64,000 nucleotides of DNA from CAKSHP01 sp045636325 (lineage in GTDB: Bacteria; Bacillota; Clostridia; UBA1381; UMGS1253), in the NCBI GenBank assembly GCA_045636325.1, contig JAZTXH010000001.1:62001-126000 (forward strand). The letters run 5' to 3'. Below the pieces are notes generated by a model that saw only the letters and a program-made list of their open reading frames with translations, had not been told where the DNA came from and made no database searches. Below, piece after piece: positions 16,977 through 26,162 of this stretch. The position numbers and the translations under genes are program-made. Every line of letters begins with the position of its first letter. The first letter of the stretch is position 1.

Positions 16977-17774
16977 ATGAAGCTTGCAATTATTGGGGCA
17001 GGAAATATGGGAGGCGCAATCTCAAAAGGAATTTTAAAAAGCGGCTTGGTTTCTGCAAAGGATTTATATATATCGGATTTTTCAGAGGATAATTTAAAGG
17101 AATTTTCAGAAATTGGTGCAAACACCTTTAAGAAAAACACTGACGCAGTCAAAGAAGTTGATGCTGTGCTTTTAGCGGTTAAGCCTAATGTTTATCCCGA
17201 TGTTTTAGCTGAGATTTCAGGTGTTTCGGAGATTTGCGATAAGCTTATTATCACCATTGCGCCCGGCTTTGAGATTAAAAAAACAAAAAGCTTTTTTAAA
17301 GATGATATAAAGGTTATCCGCGCAATGCCCAATACACCTGCAATGGTTGGCGAGGGTATGAGCGTTATTTGCCATGGCGACGAAGTTGGCGAAAAAGAAA
17401 TCCAAATGGCAAAATGCGTGTTTGAAAGCGTTGGCAAAATGGCAATCCTGCCTGAAAAACTTTTAGACAGTGTAGTTGCATTAAACGGTAGCAGTCCTGC
17501 TTATGTGTTTATGTTTATTGAAGCAATGGCAGATGGCGCAGTGCGTGATGGTATTCCCCGCGCACTTGCTTATGAAATTGCCGCCCAGTCAGTTATGGGT
17601 TCTGCAAAAATGGTTTTAGAAACAAAAAAACATCCGGCACAGCTTAAGGATATGGTGTGCTCATCGGGAGGAACAACTATCGAAGCCGTTGCCGTCTTGG
17701 AAGAAAACGGCATGAGAAACGCAGTTTTAAAAGCTATGCAGGCATGCACAAAAAAAGCAAAAGAAATGAACTGA
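16977..17774 (+). CDS. proC: Pyrroline-5-carboxylate reductase
   Basis: Last step of proline synthesis: NAD(P)H-dependent reduction of pyrroline-5-carboxylate. The 265-residue protein starts with the Rossmann motif IGAGNMGGAI (5-14). VIRAMPNTPAMVGEG (~112-126) and SVVALNGSSPAY near 165 are conserved, and the C-terminal MVCSSGGTTIEAVAVLE is the P5CR signature. Standard length and intact. It shares an operon with the comM-like gene. Confidence 0.95.
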   Translation: MKLAIIGAGNMGGAISKGILKSGLVSAKDLYISDFSEDNLKEFSEIGANTFKKNTDAVKEVDAVLLAVKPNVYPDVLAEISGVSEICDKLIITIAPGFEIKKTKSFFKDDIKVIRAMPNTPAMVGEGMSVICHGDEVGEKEIQMAKCVFESVGKMAILPEKLLDSVVALNGSSPAYVFMFIEAMADGAVRDGIPRALAYEIAAQSVMGSAKMVLETKKHPAQLKDMVCSSGGTTIEAVAVLEENGMRNAVLKAMQACTKKAKEMN

Positions 17775-17785
17775 TTTATGATTAG

Positions 17786-17835
17786 TAACAAAAAAGCTTT
17801 GCTCATTCATGAGTGAATGAGCAAAGCTTTTTTTG
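17786..17835. terminator. Bidirectional terminator between proC and thiI
   Basis: A near-perfect 20-bp stem (arm AGCTTTGCTCATTCA) with loop TGAG, flanked by A6 and T7. It ends both convergent units. Confidence 0.92.
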
Positions 17836-17836
17836 T

Positions 17837-19021
17837 TTATATCTCGTCATACCCCGGTGTTACAACAATTGTTTCAACACCGTCAACGGCTTCTTTAATA
17901 AGAGCTTCAATATCCAAAACGCTTTCACTTGCGATGATTTTTTCAATTTTCGGCTTTGTTGTCGGGTGTTTTGGAGTAAACACCGTGCAACAATCCTCAT
18001 AAGGAAGGATTGATGTTTCAAAGGTTTCAATCTTTCGTGAAACCTTAACTATTGCATCCTTGTCAAGGCCGATAAGCGGTCTGAAAACGGGCATATCCAC
18101 CACTGAATTTGTAACGTGCAGTGCCTGCAGAGTCTGGCTTGCCACCTGACCCAAGCTTTCACCGGTTATAAGGGCTTCGCTGCCGTTCTTTTTTGCCACA
18201 ATTTCTGCAATACGCATCATAAATCTGCGCATTATAAGGGTTAAATGCTCTTCAGGGCAATTGTCGCGGATTGCAAGCTGAATATTCGTAAAAGGAACAA
18301 TGTGTAGATTGATTTTTGATGTGTATTCAGAAAGAATTGATGCAAGCTTTATAACCTTTGCCTTTGCACGCTCGCTTGTGTAAGGATATGAAAAAAAGTT
18401 AATCGCATCAATTTCAACACCGCGCCTTGCGATTAAATAACCTGCAACAGGGCTGTCAATTCCGCCTGATAAAAGAAGACTTGCCTTACCTCCTGTGCCA
18501 ATCGGAAGTCCGCCCTGACCGGAAATTTTTTTGCAGTATATATAAGCTCCGAAATCTCTTATTTCAACCATAACTGTGTTTTTAGGGTTATTAACGTCAA
18601 CCACAAGACCTTCTACCTTATCGTGCAAATATCCGCCCACCATACGGCAGATTTCAGGTGATTTTAAATGAAATGACTTGTCAGAGCGCTTTGCTTCTAC
18701 CTTGTATGTAACGCCCTCCTGCAAATCAGCGCCAACATAGCTGACAGCCGCTTTGCAGATGGTGTTCATATCCTTTTCCACCACGCACGCTCTTGTAACA
18801 GACAAAACTCCTATAACCTTTGTAAGCTTTTGTAAAACATCATCCAAATCGGAATCGTCTGTTTTTTCAATATAAATTGCAGACTGTGCCCTCGTAATTT
18901 TAATACTCTCAAAATCTGCCAGTGCGTTTTTAATGTTTTTAACAAGCGTTTTTTCAAACACCGGGCGGTTAAGCCCCTTTAAAACTATTTCACCGAATTT
19001 TACAAGTAAAACTTCTTTCAT
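17837..19021 (-). CDS. thiI: tRNA 4-thiouridine synthase ThiI (no rhodanese domain)
   Basis: Adenylates and thiolates U8 of tRNA and can supply sulfur for thiamine. The 394-residue protein has an N-terminal ferredoxin-like/THUMP region (~1-165) and a PP-loop ATPase with LLSGGIDSPVAGYL (~180-193). It ends without the C-terminal rhodanese domain found in E. coli, as in Bacillus, where a dedicated cysteine desulfurase hands over sulfur directly. That partner is encoded 33 bases upstream. I choose the second ATG because AAAGGA touches the first ATG but is 9 bases from the second. Confidence 0.94.
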   Translation of the reverse strand: MKEVLLVKFGEIVLKGLNRPVFEKTLVKNIKNALADFESIKITRAQSAIYIEKTDDSDLDDVLQKLTKVIGVLSVTRACVVEKDMNTICKAAVSYVGADLQEGVTYKVEAKRSDKSFHLKSPEICRMVGGYLHDKVEGLVVDVNNPKNTVMVEIRDFGAYIYCKKISGQGGLPIGTGGKASLLLSGGIDSPVAGYLIARRGVEIDAINFFSYPYTSERAKAKVIKLASILSEYTSKINLHIVPFTNIQLAIRDNCPEEHLTLIMRRFMMRIAEIVAKKNGSEALITGESLGQVASQTLQALHVTNSVVDMPVFRPLIGLDKDAIVKVSRKIETFETSILPYEDCCTVFTPKHPTTKPKIEKIIASESVLDIEALIKEAVDGVETIVVTPGYDEI

Positions 19022-19054
19022 TTTTTTCATTCCTTTTTATGCTTTTGTATGTTC

Positions 19055-20191
19055 TTATGCTCTTGTATATTTTCTTATCTGTTCAACTTCTTTTTTTACT
19101 GCCTCAGCTGCTATTTTTGCTTCTTCCACAGTATTTTCCACAGAAAAGCTGAAACGTATTGCACTGTCAATCTCTTTTGACGTCTTTCCCATTTTTGTAA
19201 GAGTGTTTGACGGGGAGGGCTTGTTTGATGCGCAAGCAGATCCTGCCGAAACATAAATCCCCTTAGACTCAAGAGAATGAAGCAAAATTTCGCTTCTCAC
19301 CCCTGGAAATGACATATTTAAAATATAGGCAGACCCCGTTAAATCTCCGTTTAAAACCGCACGGTCAACATTTATAAGCTCATTGTAGAGAGTATTTTTA
19401 ACTTCAGTTGCATTTTTTTGGGCGCTTTTCATATACATAACTGCCTCTGCCATACCTGCAGCTCCGCAAACATTTTCCGTTCCCGAACGCAGATTTTTTT
19501 GCTGATGGCCGCCGTATATGATATTTGAAATAATGGTTCCTTTTTTTACATAAAGCACACCGATACCCTTTGGGCCGTGAATTTTATGACCGCTTAAGGA
19601 AAGCATATCAATGCCCCATTTTTTTGCGTTTATATTTTCTTTCATAAAAGACTGCACACAATCACTGTGAAATGCGCAGTTGGGAGATTTTTTCTTTATA
19701 ATATCCTTTATTTTATCTATAGGGTTAATGGAGCCAATCTCATTGTTTATATGCATAATGCTTACAAGCACAGTGTCTTTACGTAAAAGGCTTTCAAGCT
19801 CAGATAAATTTATATTTCCATTTTTGCTGACCGATAAATAGTCAACCTCAAAGCCGTCTTTTGAAAGCTTTTCGAAACATTCTGCCGCTGCAGGATGTTC
19901 GATAGCGCTTGTTATAAGGTGCATACCGCGCTTTCTATTGGCATAAGCATAACCAATAATTGCAATATTATTACTTTCAGTGCCTCCCGATGTAAAATAT
20001 ATTTCATCAGGGCTTACTCCTATTTCATCGGCTATTACCTTTGCGGCCTTTTTTATGTATTTTTCCGCGTTCATTCCGATTTTATGAAGTGATGAGGGGT
20101 TTCCCCAGCCGCGTTCTAACACCTCAAGCATTTTTTCATTTACACATCTGGCAGTTTTTGTGGTTGACGAATTGTCAAAATATATTTCCAT
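19055..20191 (-). CDS. Cysteine desulfurase (NifS/IscS family, probable ThiI partner)
   Basis: PLP enzyme of 378 residues that releases sulfur from cysteine. The PLP lysine is in LSGHKIHGPKG (~200-210) and the catalytic Cys is in SAGSACASNK (~317-326). The N terminus YFDNSSTTK is typical. Position directly before thiI follows the Bacillus nifZ-thiI arrangement and suggests that it mainly feeds tRNA thiolation, though a role in Fe-S assembly cannot be excluded since no other desulfurase is visible. Its ATG directly follows the rho stop codon. Confidence 0.92.
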   Translation of the reverse strand: MEIYFDNSSTTKTARCVNEKMLEVLERGWGNPSSLHKIGMNAEKYIKKAAKVIADEIGVSPDEIYFTSGGTESNNIAIIGYAYANRKRGMHLITSAIEHPAAAECFEKLSKDGFEVDYLSVSKNGNINLSELESLLRKDTVLVSIMHINNEIGSINPIDKIKDIIKKKSPNCAFHSDCVQSFMKENINAKKWGIDMLSLSGHKIHGPKGIGVLYVKKGTIISNIIYGGHQQKNLRSGTENVCGAAGMAEAVMYMKSAQKNATEVKNTLYNELINVDRAVLNGDLTGSAYILNMSFPGVRSEILLHSLESKGIYVSAGSACASNKPSPSNTLTKMGKTSKEIDSAIRFSFSVENTVEEAKIAAEAVKKEVEQIRKYTRA

Positions 20192-21529
20192 TTATTTTCC
20201 CATACTTTCAAGTATATTTTTTACAAAATCCTTATTTGTTTTTGTACGGGTAAGCTTAGCTAAAACCTCCTCCGTAACATCAACGCTTTGATTTTTGCTC
20301 ATAGCTTTTCTTACAGTCCATACAGCCTCAAGCTCTTTTGCATCTAAAAGAGATTCTTCTCTTCTTGTGCCGGACTTTGCAATATCTATTGCGGGGAATA
20401 CCCGTTTTTCCTGAAGTTGGCGGTCAAGGCGCACCTCCATATTACCTGTGCCCTTAAATTCTTCAAATATAACCTCATCCATACGGCTGCCGGTTTCAAC
20501 TAAAGCAGTTGCAAGTATCGTAAGGCTGCCGCCCTCCTCAATATTTCGTGCGGCACCGAAAAACCGCTTTGGCTTATGCAGCGCACATGGGTCAAGACCG
20601 CCTGAAAGAGTCTTTCCGCTTGAGGGCAGAGTTAAATTATATGCCCTTGCAAGGCGGGTCAGCGAATCTAAAAGAATAACCACATCTTTTTTATGCTCAA
20701 CAAGACGCTGTGCACGCTCAAACACAAGCTCAGCTATTTTAACGTGATGTTCAGGTGTTTCGTCAAATGTTGAATATATAACCTCGCCTTCAATTGAGCG
20801 CTTCATATCTGTTACCTCTTCGGGGCGCTCATCAATCAAAAGCACAATAAGCTTTACGTCCGCGTGATTTTTAGTAATGCTTTGGGCAATGTTTTTTAAA
20901 AGTGTTGTTTTACCTGCTTTTGGCGGTGCCACCACGAGCCCTCGCTGACCGTAACCCACAGGGGCAATTAAATCAATCAAACGCATTGAAAAGCCTGAAG
21001 ATTCGGTTTCAAGATGAAGTCTTTTATTGGGATATATTGGAGTAAGTGTATCAAAAGGCTTTCTTTTAAAGCACGCATCCACACTGTCACCATTAATTTT
21101 GTGAATATATAAAAGGGGTGCCTGCTGACGTTCACTGTCAAAATTATCCCTTGCATCACCTATAATTTCGTCACCGGTTTTTAGGTTAAACCTTCTTATC
21201 TGAGTATTTGAAACGTATATGTCATCGGCTCCCGATTCGTAGTTATCAAATCTTATAAAGCCGTAACCATCAGGATGAACTTCCAAAAATCCCTGAACTG
21301 TAAAAATGCCCTCAGGCTTCTTTTTTTCAGTTTTTATAGGATGCTCGTCATCTTTTTCACAAAGTCCCTCTGCATCCGGCGCTTTAGCAGTATTATCTTC
21401 TGCATAAGTACATTCTTTAATGCATTTTATAATTTCAGCCTTACGCATTGAAGATGCAGATTTTATATTTTTTTGTTTTGCAATTTCTCTTAATTCCAAA
21501 AGAGACATATTTTCAAGATTATCCAACAT
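20192..21529 (-). CDS. rho: Transcription termination factor Rho
   Basis: ATP-dependent hexameric RNA helicase that ends transcription. The 445-residue protein has the SAP-like Rho_N helices (~1-40), an acidic linker, the cold-shock-like primary RNA site (~70-140; DGYGFIRF), and the ATPase with VAPPKAGKTTL (Walker A) and VVILLDSLTRLARA (Walker B). I begin at the ATG of MLDNLENMS, eight codons inside the longest frame, because CGGAGG sits just before it. The stop codon is immediately followed by the desulfurase start. Confidence 0.95.
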   Translation of the reverse strand: MLDNLENMSLLELREIAKQKNIKSASSMRKAEIIKCIKECTYAEDNTAKAPDAEGLCEKDDEHPIKTEKKKPEGIFTVQGFLEVHPDGYGFIRFDNYESGADDIYVSNTQIRRFNLKTGDEIIGDARDNFDSERQQAPLLYIHKINGDSVDACFKRKPFDTLTPIYPNKRLHLETESSGFSMRLIDLIAPVGYGQRGLVVAPPKAGKTTLLKNIAQSITKNHADVKLIVLLIDERPEEVTDMKRSIEGEVIYSTFDETPEHHVKIAELVFERAQRLVEHKKDVVILLDSLTRLARAYNLTLPSSGKTLSGGLDPCALHKPKRFFGAARNIEEGGSLTILATALVETGSRMDEVIFEEFKGTGNMEVRLDRQLQEKRVFPAIDIAKSGTRREESLLDAKELEAVWTVRKAMSKNQSVDVTEEVLAKLTRTKTNKDFVKNILESMGK

Positions 21530-21585
21530 ATAAACCTCCGATTTCTTCTGCAAATTCAGATAAAATTAATTTGTGACATACCGCA

Positions 21586-21690
21586 GTACGATGAAAGACA
21601 TCGTACCCTACGAATATTATCAATACAATTACGTAATTGCAGGGTACGGATGCCTACCGCGTGCCCTATGGGTGCATCTGTCCGCCAGTT
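21586..21690. repeat. Intergenic dispersed repeat with stacked hairpins
   Basis: Between rho and cvpA, GTACGATG/CATCGTAC form a perfect 8-bp hairpin (21586-21606) overlapping a second pair GTACCCT/AGGGTAC (21603-21609 with 21641-21647). The following CCGCGTGCCCTATGGGTGC and ATCTGTCCGCC words recur in diverged form at 42955-42973, 31243-31266 and 45988-46009. This looks like a non-autonomous intergenic repeat family. Confidence 0.6.
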
Positions 21691-21713
21691 TAGATAAAAT
21701 TCGCATTCAAAAA

Positions 21714-22364
21714 TCATAAAAAGAATTTTAAAAATCCGCTTTGCTGATACAAAATATTATAAACAAAAGACTCCTCAGCAGCTTTGCTAAGCCATGGCAA
21801 ATCAGTTATATTTACTAAAAGTCCAATAACAAGCATTAAAACCCATACCCATAAAAAGCCGTTTACTACCCCTAAGGAAAATCCTAAAAACGTGTTTGCC
21901 TGCTTTAAAACAGGAAGCTTAAATATTACGGGTACAATAAGCTTTAATGCGCCGAATATCAACACAAGCGCTAAAAACATAATTATGTGACACAGCATAA
22001 CAAAAAACTTACTGCTTAAAAATTCGCTTATTTTATCATATATTCCGCTTTGCAAATCTTGGCAGGCATCAGCCGCCTCTTTTTTAATAAATCCCGGCAG
22101 CATAAGGCTTTCTATAGCGTCAGTTGCCTCTGCATCATTACTTTCGCAAAGGCTTTCATAGGTTATATTGTAAACTTTGCTTTCCATTGCTTTTCCCGTG
22201 GCGGTGTTTTTAAAATGGTCTGTAAAATCACTGCCGAAGCCAAAGGTTATAGCAAAAGCAAGAAAAAAGCTTAAAAATCCAAGTATGCTTTTTACAAAGC
22301 CTCTTTTGTAATTAATATAAACGCACAAAAGAAAAACGACCAGTGCTATGATATTAACAACCAT
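21714..22364 (-). CDS. CvpA family membrane protein
   Basis: A 216-residue protein with four likely transmembrane helices: ~2-20, ~25-45, ~125-150 and ~170-190. The N terminus MVVNIIALVVFLLCVYINYKRG with a following Gly is the CvpA hallmark. Family members have been linked to colicin V export and envelope stress, but the biochemical role is unsettled. AGGAGG precedes the ATG. It is 12 bases after the DUF5711 gene, with which it probably shares a transcript. Confidence 0.8.
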   Translation of the reverse strand: MVVNIIALVVFLLCVYINYKRGFVKSILGFLSFFLAFAITFGFGSDFTDHFKNTATGKAMESKVYNITYESLCESNDAEATDAIESLMLPGFIKKEAADACQDLQSGIYDKISEFLSSKFFVMLCHIIMFLALVLIFGALKLIVPVIFKLPVLKQANTFLGFSLGVVNGFLWVWVLMLVIGLLVNITDLPWLSKAAEESFVYNILYQQSGFLKFFL

Positions 22365-22376
22365 TATACAAGCCTC

Positions 22377-23555
22377 CTAATTTGCTTTTATAATTGCGAT
22401 TTCCCCTTCGTTTGCTCCAAGCACACGCTTACCTCTTGTGAAAAGCTCAATGTCTGTATATAATTTGTCTGTTTTTATTCTGTAGCGCACATCAAAATTT
22501 GATTTGCACATATAAATTTCATCACCTGAAAGATACGATATGACGCCTGTGTCAAAATCAACAGAGTCAATGCTTACATCTACTTCTTTTTTTGCATTGG
22601 GGGATAGGTTTTTGTCAAGCAAAACAAGGGTATTTTTATAATTATCTCCTATGCATACCGCTAAAAGCTTTCCGTTATCGAATGCGTATTTTCCGCATTT
22701 ACCGTCAAATTCAAAGCGTTTTTTCTCTTGGCCTTTTTCGTTATACCTTATGGCGTATTTATTTGCAAGAACAATATAATCTGAGCCGTTAAACATTACG
22801 CTTGCGGTAATTCCGTCATCAAATTCGGCATTTGCTATTTCCTTTGCACGATTAATATCAAAAAGCTTTACACCTGATTTATATTCTCTTGTGCCATCAG
22901 GCATAATGTGGGTTGTAAGAGCTGAAAGCATCAATGTGCCCTCGTCAGAACTGATGGCTGCATCTATAACATAAGCGTTTGCGCTGTGCCATGTAAAAAA
23001 TTCTTTACCTGTAATATCTCTTACACACACAAGGTTTTTAAAACTTTCTTCCTCTGTTACGGTTACAAAGCTTCCGTAACGGTTAACACTCGCATTTGCT
23101 ATGCCGTATTTTGTTTCATATTCAAGGATTATTTTTCCGTTTTTGATAATATATAAACTCTTGCCACCACGGTCTGCCACAAGGATATATTTTTCGCACA
23201 CATCTAAAATCGGTTCGGAAGTTACAAGGCTTAAGCTCCATTCAGTCTTTCCGTCAGAATTATATGCACAAATTTCGTTTTTATCACACATAAGCACAAA
23301 ATCGCCGTATGTTTCATATATGCATTTGTCAGCAGAGGAAATGTCAAATACTGCCTTTGTGTCCTGATTAAAAACTGCATCCTCCCCTTTTTTTAAATAT
23401 GACCAGCCACCGTTTACGCAGAAAAAGTATATAACCGCGCCTAAAACCACTACTGCCATAAATATAATAAGAAGCCGTGAAAGTGCTTTTGAGCGCTTTT
23501 TCTTCTTTTTTTCTGCATTTTGTTTCCTTTGTCTGTATTCTTCAAGCTTTTCCAT
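22377..23555 (-). CDS. DUF5711-like membrane-anchored beta-propeller protein
   Basis: A 392-residue protein: a very basic cytosolic tail (~1-25), a transmembrane helix (~27-47) and an extracytoplasmic domain of repeated ~40-residue beta units (for example DFVLMCDKNEICAYNSDGKTEW, residues split across repeats) that reads like a WD40/PQQ-type propeller. The architecture fits DUF5711 proteins common in Clostridia, whose function is not known. The placement beside cvpA suggests an envelope role. Confidence 0.7.
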   Translation of the reverse strand: MEKLEEYRQRKQNAEKKKKKRSKALSRLLIIFMAVVVLGAVIYFFCVNGGWSYLKKGEDAVFNQDTKAVFDISSADKCIYETYGDFVLMCDKNEICAYNSDGKTEWSLSLVTSEPILDVCEKYILVADRGGKSLYIIKNGKIILEYETKYGIANASVNRYGSFVTVTEEESFKNLVCVRDITGKEFFTWHSANAYVIDAAISSDEGTLMLSALTTHIMPDGTREYKSGVKLFDINRAKEIANAEFDDGITASVMFNGSDYIVLANKYAIRYNEKGQEKKRFEFDGKCGKYAFDNGKLLAVCIGDNYKNTLVLLDKNLSPNAKKEVDVSIDSVDFDTGVISYLSGDEIYMCKSNFDVRYRIKTDKLYTDIELFTRGKRVLGANEGEIAIIKAN

Positions 23556-23604
23556 TTTTTTTCTTCCTTTCTGAAAGGTTTAAAAATGTATTTTTTTAAA
23601 GCAT

Positions 23605-24381
23605 TTAATTATCACTTTTTATCTTTTCGTTAACACCAAATTTTTCGTCATATTCCACGCTGTACATATAAAGCCCGTGGGGCGGAGCGGTTATGCCCGC
23701 TTTTGTGCGCATCTGACTTTTTATTATATCAGGGATATCCAAAGGGTCTATTTTGCCACAACCTGCATAAACAATGGTGCCCGTAATTATTCTTACCATG
23801 TTGTATAAAAATCCGTCTGCACATACATCAAGGGTTATAACGTCGCCGGCTTTTTCAAGGTGCAAATCATAAATTGTTCGAACGCTTGTTTTCGTATCCG
23901 AACCGCTTGCACGAAATGTTTTAAAGTCGTGTGTTCCCAAAAAAAACTTACACGTCTCTTTCATTTTTTCAAAGTCAAGCTTATATTTTACATTCCACGC
24001 ACGGTCAGATAAAAAAACATCGCCCACATTACCGGTTAAAATTTTATAGACATATCTTTTCTTTTTTACGCAAAATCTGCTGTGAAAGTCACAAGGTACA
24101 AAAAAAGCCTTTTTAACCCTTATATCGTTGGGGAGATTTGCATTAAGTGCCATATAAATTTTATCTTCGGGAATTTTTGTTAAAACTTCTAAGTTACAAA
24201 CATAATTAATCGCATGAACGCCTGCATCGGTGCGTCCGCAACCTATAATGTTTCCTGCCTTTTCAAACACTCTGTCTGCTGCCATTTGCATCACCTCTGC
24301 CACTGAAAGAGCATTTTCCTGCGCTTGCCAGCCGTGATATGCTTTTCCGTTATAGCTTATTAAAAGGGCAAGATTTCGCAT
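23605..24381 (-). CDS. truA: tRNA pseudouridine(38-40) synthase TruA
   Basis: Isomerises U38-U40 in the tRNA anticodon arm. The 258-residue protein begins MRNLALLISYNGKAYHGWQ and has the catalytic aspartate in GCGRTDAGVHA (~47-57). FLYNMVRIITGT near residue 195 is the second conserved block. I start at the ATG preceded by AAAGGA, 11 codons inside the longest frame. Position after ecfA1-ecfA2-ecfT is the standard Firmicutes order, although the ribosomal genes normally flanking it (rplQ, rplM, rpsI) are absent. Confidence 0.95.
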   Translation of the reverse strand: MRNLALLISYNGKAYHGWQAQENALSVAEVMQMAADRVFEKAGNIIGCGRTDAGVHAINYVCNLEVLTKIPEDKIYMALNANLPNDIRVKKAFFVPCDFHSRFCVKKKRYVYKILTGNVGDVFLSDRAWNVKYKLDFEKMKETCKFFLGTHDFKTFRASGSDTKTSVRTIYDLHLEKAGDVITLDVCADGFLYNMVRIITGTIVYAGCGKIDPLDIPDIIKSQMRTKAGITAPPHGLYMYSVEYDEKFGVNEKIKSDN

Positions 24382-24465
24382 ATGAGCAGTCCTTTCTGTG
24401 TGAATTAAATGCAAAGTGTATTGTACATGTTAATTTGATGTAGAAATAAATTAATATTTAAAACA

Positions 24466-25281
24466 TCATGGTAAAAATTTAAAATACCCTGCCGCCAGGC
24501 CGCAGAAAATAAATATAAAAGAAACAAAAAGACCTGAAAAATCGACTTTTTTGTAATGAAGGGTTTTCATTCTTGTGCGCCCGCTTCCGCCGTGATAACA
24601 GCGGCTCTCCATTGCCATTGCAAGTTCGTCAGCTCTTCTGAATGCACTTATAAAAAGCGGCACCAAAACGGGCACAAGTGCCTTTGCTCTTTTAAAAATA
24701 TTACCGCTGGTGAAATCTGCCCCGCGGGCAGTCTGAGCTTTCATTATTTTATCGGCCTCCTCCATAAGAGTAGGAATAAAGCGAATTGCAATAGTCATCA
24801 TCATTGCAAGTTCGTGCACGGGCAGCTTAAGCTTTTTAAATGGAGACAAAAGCGTTTCTATCGCATCGGTTAAAGCTATAGGTGATGTTGTAAGAGTTAA
24901 AACGGATGTTCCCATTATTAAAATCACAAGCCTTAAAATCATAAATGCCGCCAGGCGGATACCCTCATATGTTGCACGAAGCGGTGTATAAGGAATCTCA
25001 AATGCAGTTTCTCCGTTTGTCATAAACATGTTTAAAGCGGCAGTAAAAACTATAATAAACAAAAGAGGCTTTAAACCCTTAAGCACAAACTTAAAAGGAA
25101 TTTTTGACACTGCCACACAAAAAAACACAAATGCGTAAAAAAGCGCAAAGCCGCAAAAATTCTTTACCATAAAAAGAGTAATTATATATATAACTGTTAT
25201 AATTATTTTCATTCTCGGATCCATATTATGAAGAGCTGATTGCCCCGGAAAATACTGACCGAGAGTAATATCCTTTAACAT
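24466..25281 (-). CDS. ecfT: ECF transporter transmembrane component EcfT
   Basis: A 271-residue integral membrane protein with about five to six helices that couples the ATPases EcfA1/A2 to interchangeable substrate-binding S subunits for vitamin or metal uptake. The two cytoplasmic coupling motifs are visible: AQTARGAD (~170-177) and MAMESRCYHG (~225-234). It is 38 bases after ecfA2. No S subunit gene lies nearby, as expected for a shared, group II energy-coupling module. Confidence 0.93.
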   Translation of the reverse strand: MLKDITLGQYFPGQSALHNMDPRMKIIITVIYIITLFMVKNFCGFALFYAFVFFCVAVSKIPFKFVLKGLKPLLFIIVFTAALNMFMTNGETAFEIPYTPLRATYEGIRLAAFMILRLVILIMGTSVLTLTTSPIALTDAIETLLSPFKKLKLPVHELAMMMTIAIRFIPTLMEEADKIMKAQTARGADFTSGNIFKRAKALVPVLVPLFISAFRRADELAMAMESRCYHGGSGRTRMKTLHYKKVDFSGLFVSFIFIFCGLAAGYFKFLP

Positions 25282-25319
25282 ATTTTTTCCTCTGTTTTAA
25301 ATTATTTTATAAATCATTT

Positions 25320-26162
25320 TTATTTTTTTAATAGCTTTAAAATTTGCTCTTTTGCCCTCTGGGGTGTAAAAACATCAGCCGGCAGATTGATGCCTTTTTC
25401 TAAAAGCTTTAAAACGACCTCTGTTATTTGAGGTATATCAAGGCCAATGCTTTTTAAAAATCTACCTTGTTTAAACACATCAGAAACACTTCCGTCTATA
25501 GCAATTTTTCCGTCATTTATCACAATTACTCTTGCGCCAAGCCTTGCAACATCTTCCATCGAGTGAGACACTATAACAACAGTCATACCTGTGTCATTAA
25601 GCTTTTTAATAAGGTCTAAAAGCTCGTCGCGGCCCAAAGGGTCAAGCCCTGCAGTAGGCTCATCAAGCACAATGCATTCGGGCTCCATTGCAAGTATTCC
25701 CGCGATGGCCACCCTTCTTTTTTCACCGCCGGAAAGCTCAAAGGGTGAGCATAAAAGATGCTCTTTTTTTAGACCCGTCATTTTTGCGGCAATTTCAACT
25801 CTTTCTTTAAGTGTCTCTCCTGTTATACCCATGTTTTTCGGGCCAAAGGCAATATCCTTTTCTACTGTTTCTTCCATAAGCTGATGCTCAGGATACTGAA
25901 ACACAAGGCCTACCTTTTTGCGGATTTCAAGCAAATTCACCTTTTTGGCGCTTGTATCGGTGCCATCTATAAAAACTTTTCCCTCACTTGGTTTTTCAAG
26001 TGCATTAAAATGCTGAATAAGGGTGGATTTTCCTGAGCCGGTGTGACCTATAATTGCCACTAATTCACCTTTTTTTATATTAAGATTTATATTGGAAAGC
26101 GCCACCTTTTCAAAGGGTGTACCCTTTTGATAAACATGGCTTAAATTCTCGCATCTTATCAT
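25320..26162 (-). CDS. ecfA2: ECF transporter ATP-binding subunit EcfA2
   Basis: A 280-residue ABC ATPase: GHTGSGKST (Walker A, ~39-47), LSGGEKRRVAIAG (signature, ~142), IVLDEPTAGLDP (Walker B, ~165) and a switch histidine in VIVSHSMEDV. The N terminus YQKGTPFEKVAL is characteristic of the A2 paralogue. Its start overlaps the ecfA1 stop by four bases (ATGA), indicating coupled translation of the heterodimer. Confidence 0.93.
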   Translation of the reverse strand: MIRCENLSHVYQKGTPFEKVALSNINLNIKKGELVAIIGHTGSGKSTLIQHFNALEKPSEGKVFIDGTDTSAKKVNLLEIRKKVGLVFQYPEHQLMEETVEKDIAFGPKNMGITGETLKERVEIAAKMTGLKKEHLLCSPFELSGGEKRRVAIAGILAMEPECIVLDEPTAGLDPLGRDELLDLIKKLNDTGMTVVIVSHSMEDVARLGARVIVINDGKIAIDGSVSDVFKQGRFLKSIGLDIPQITEVVLKLLEKGINLPADVFTPQRAKEQILKLLKK

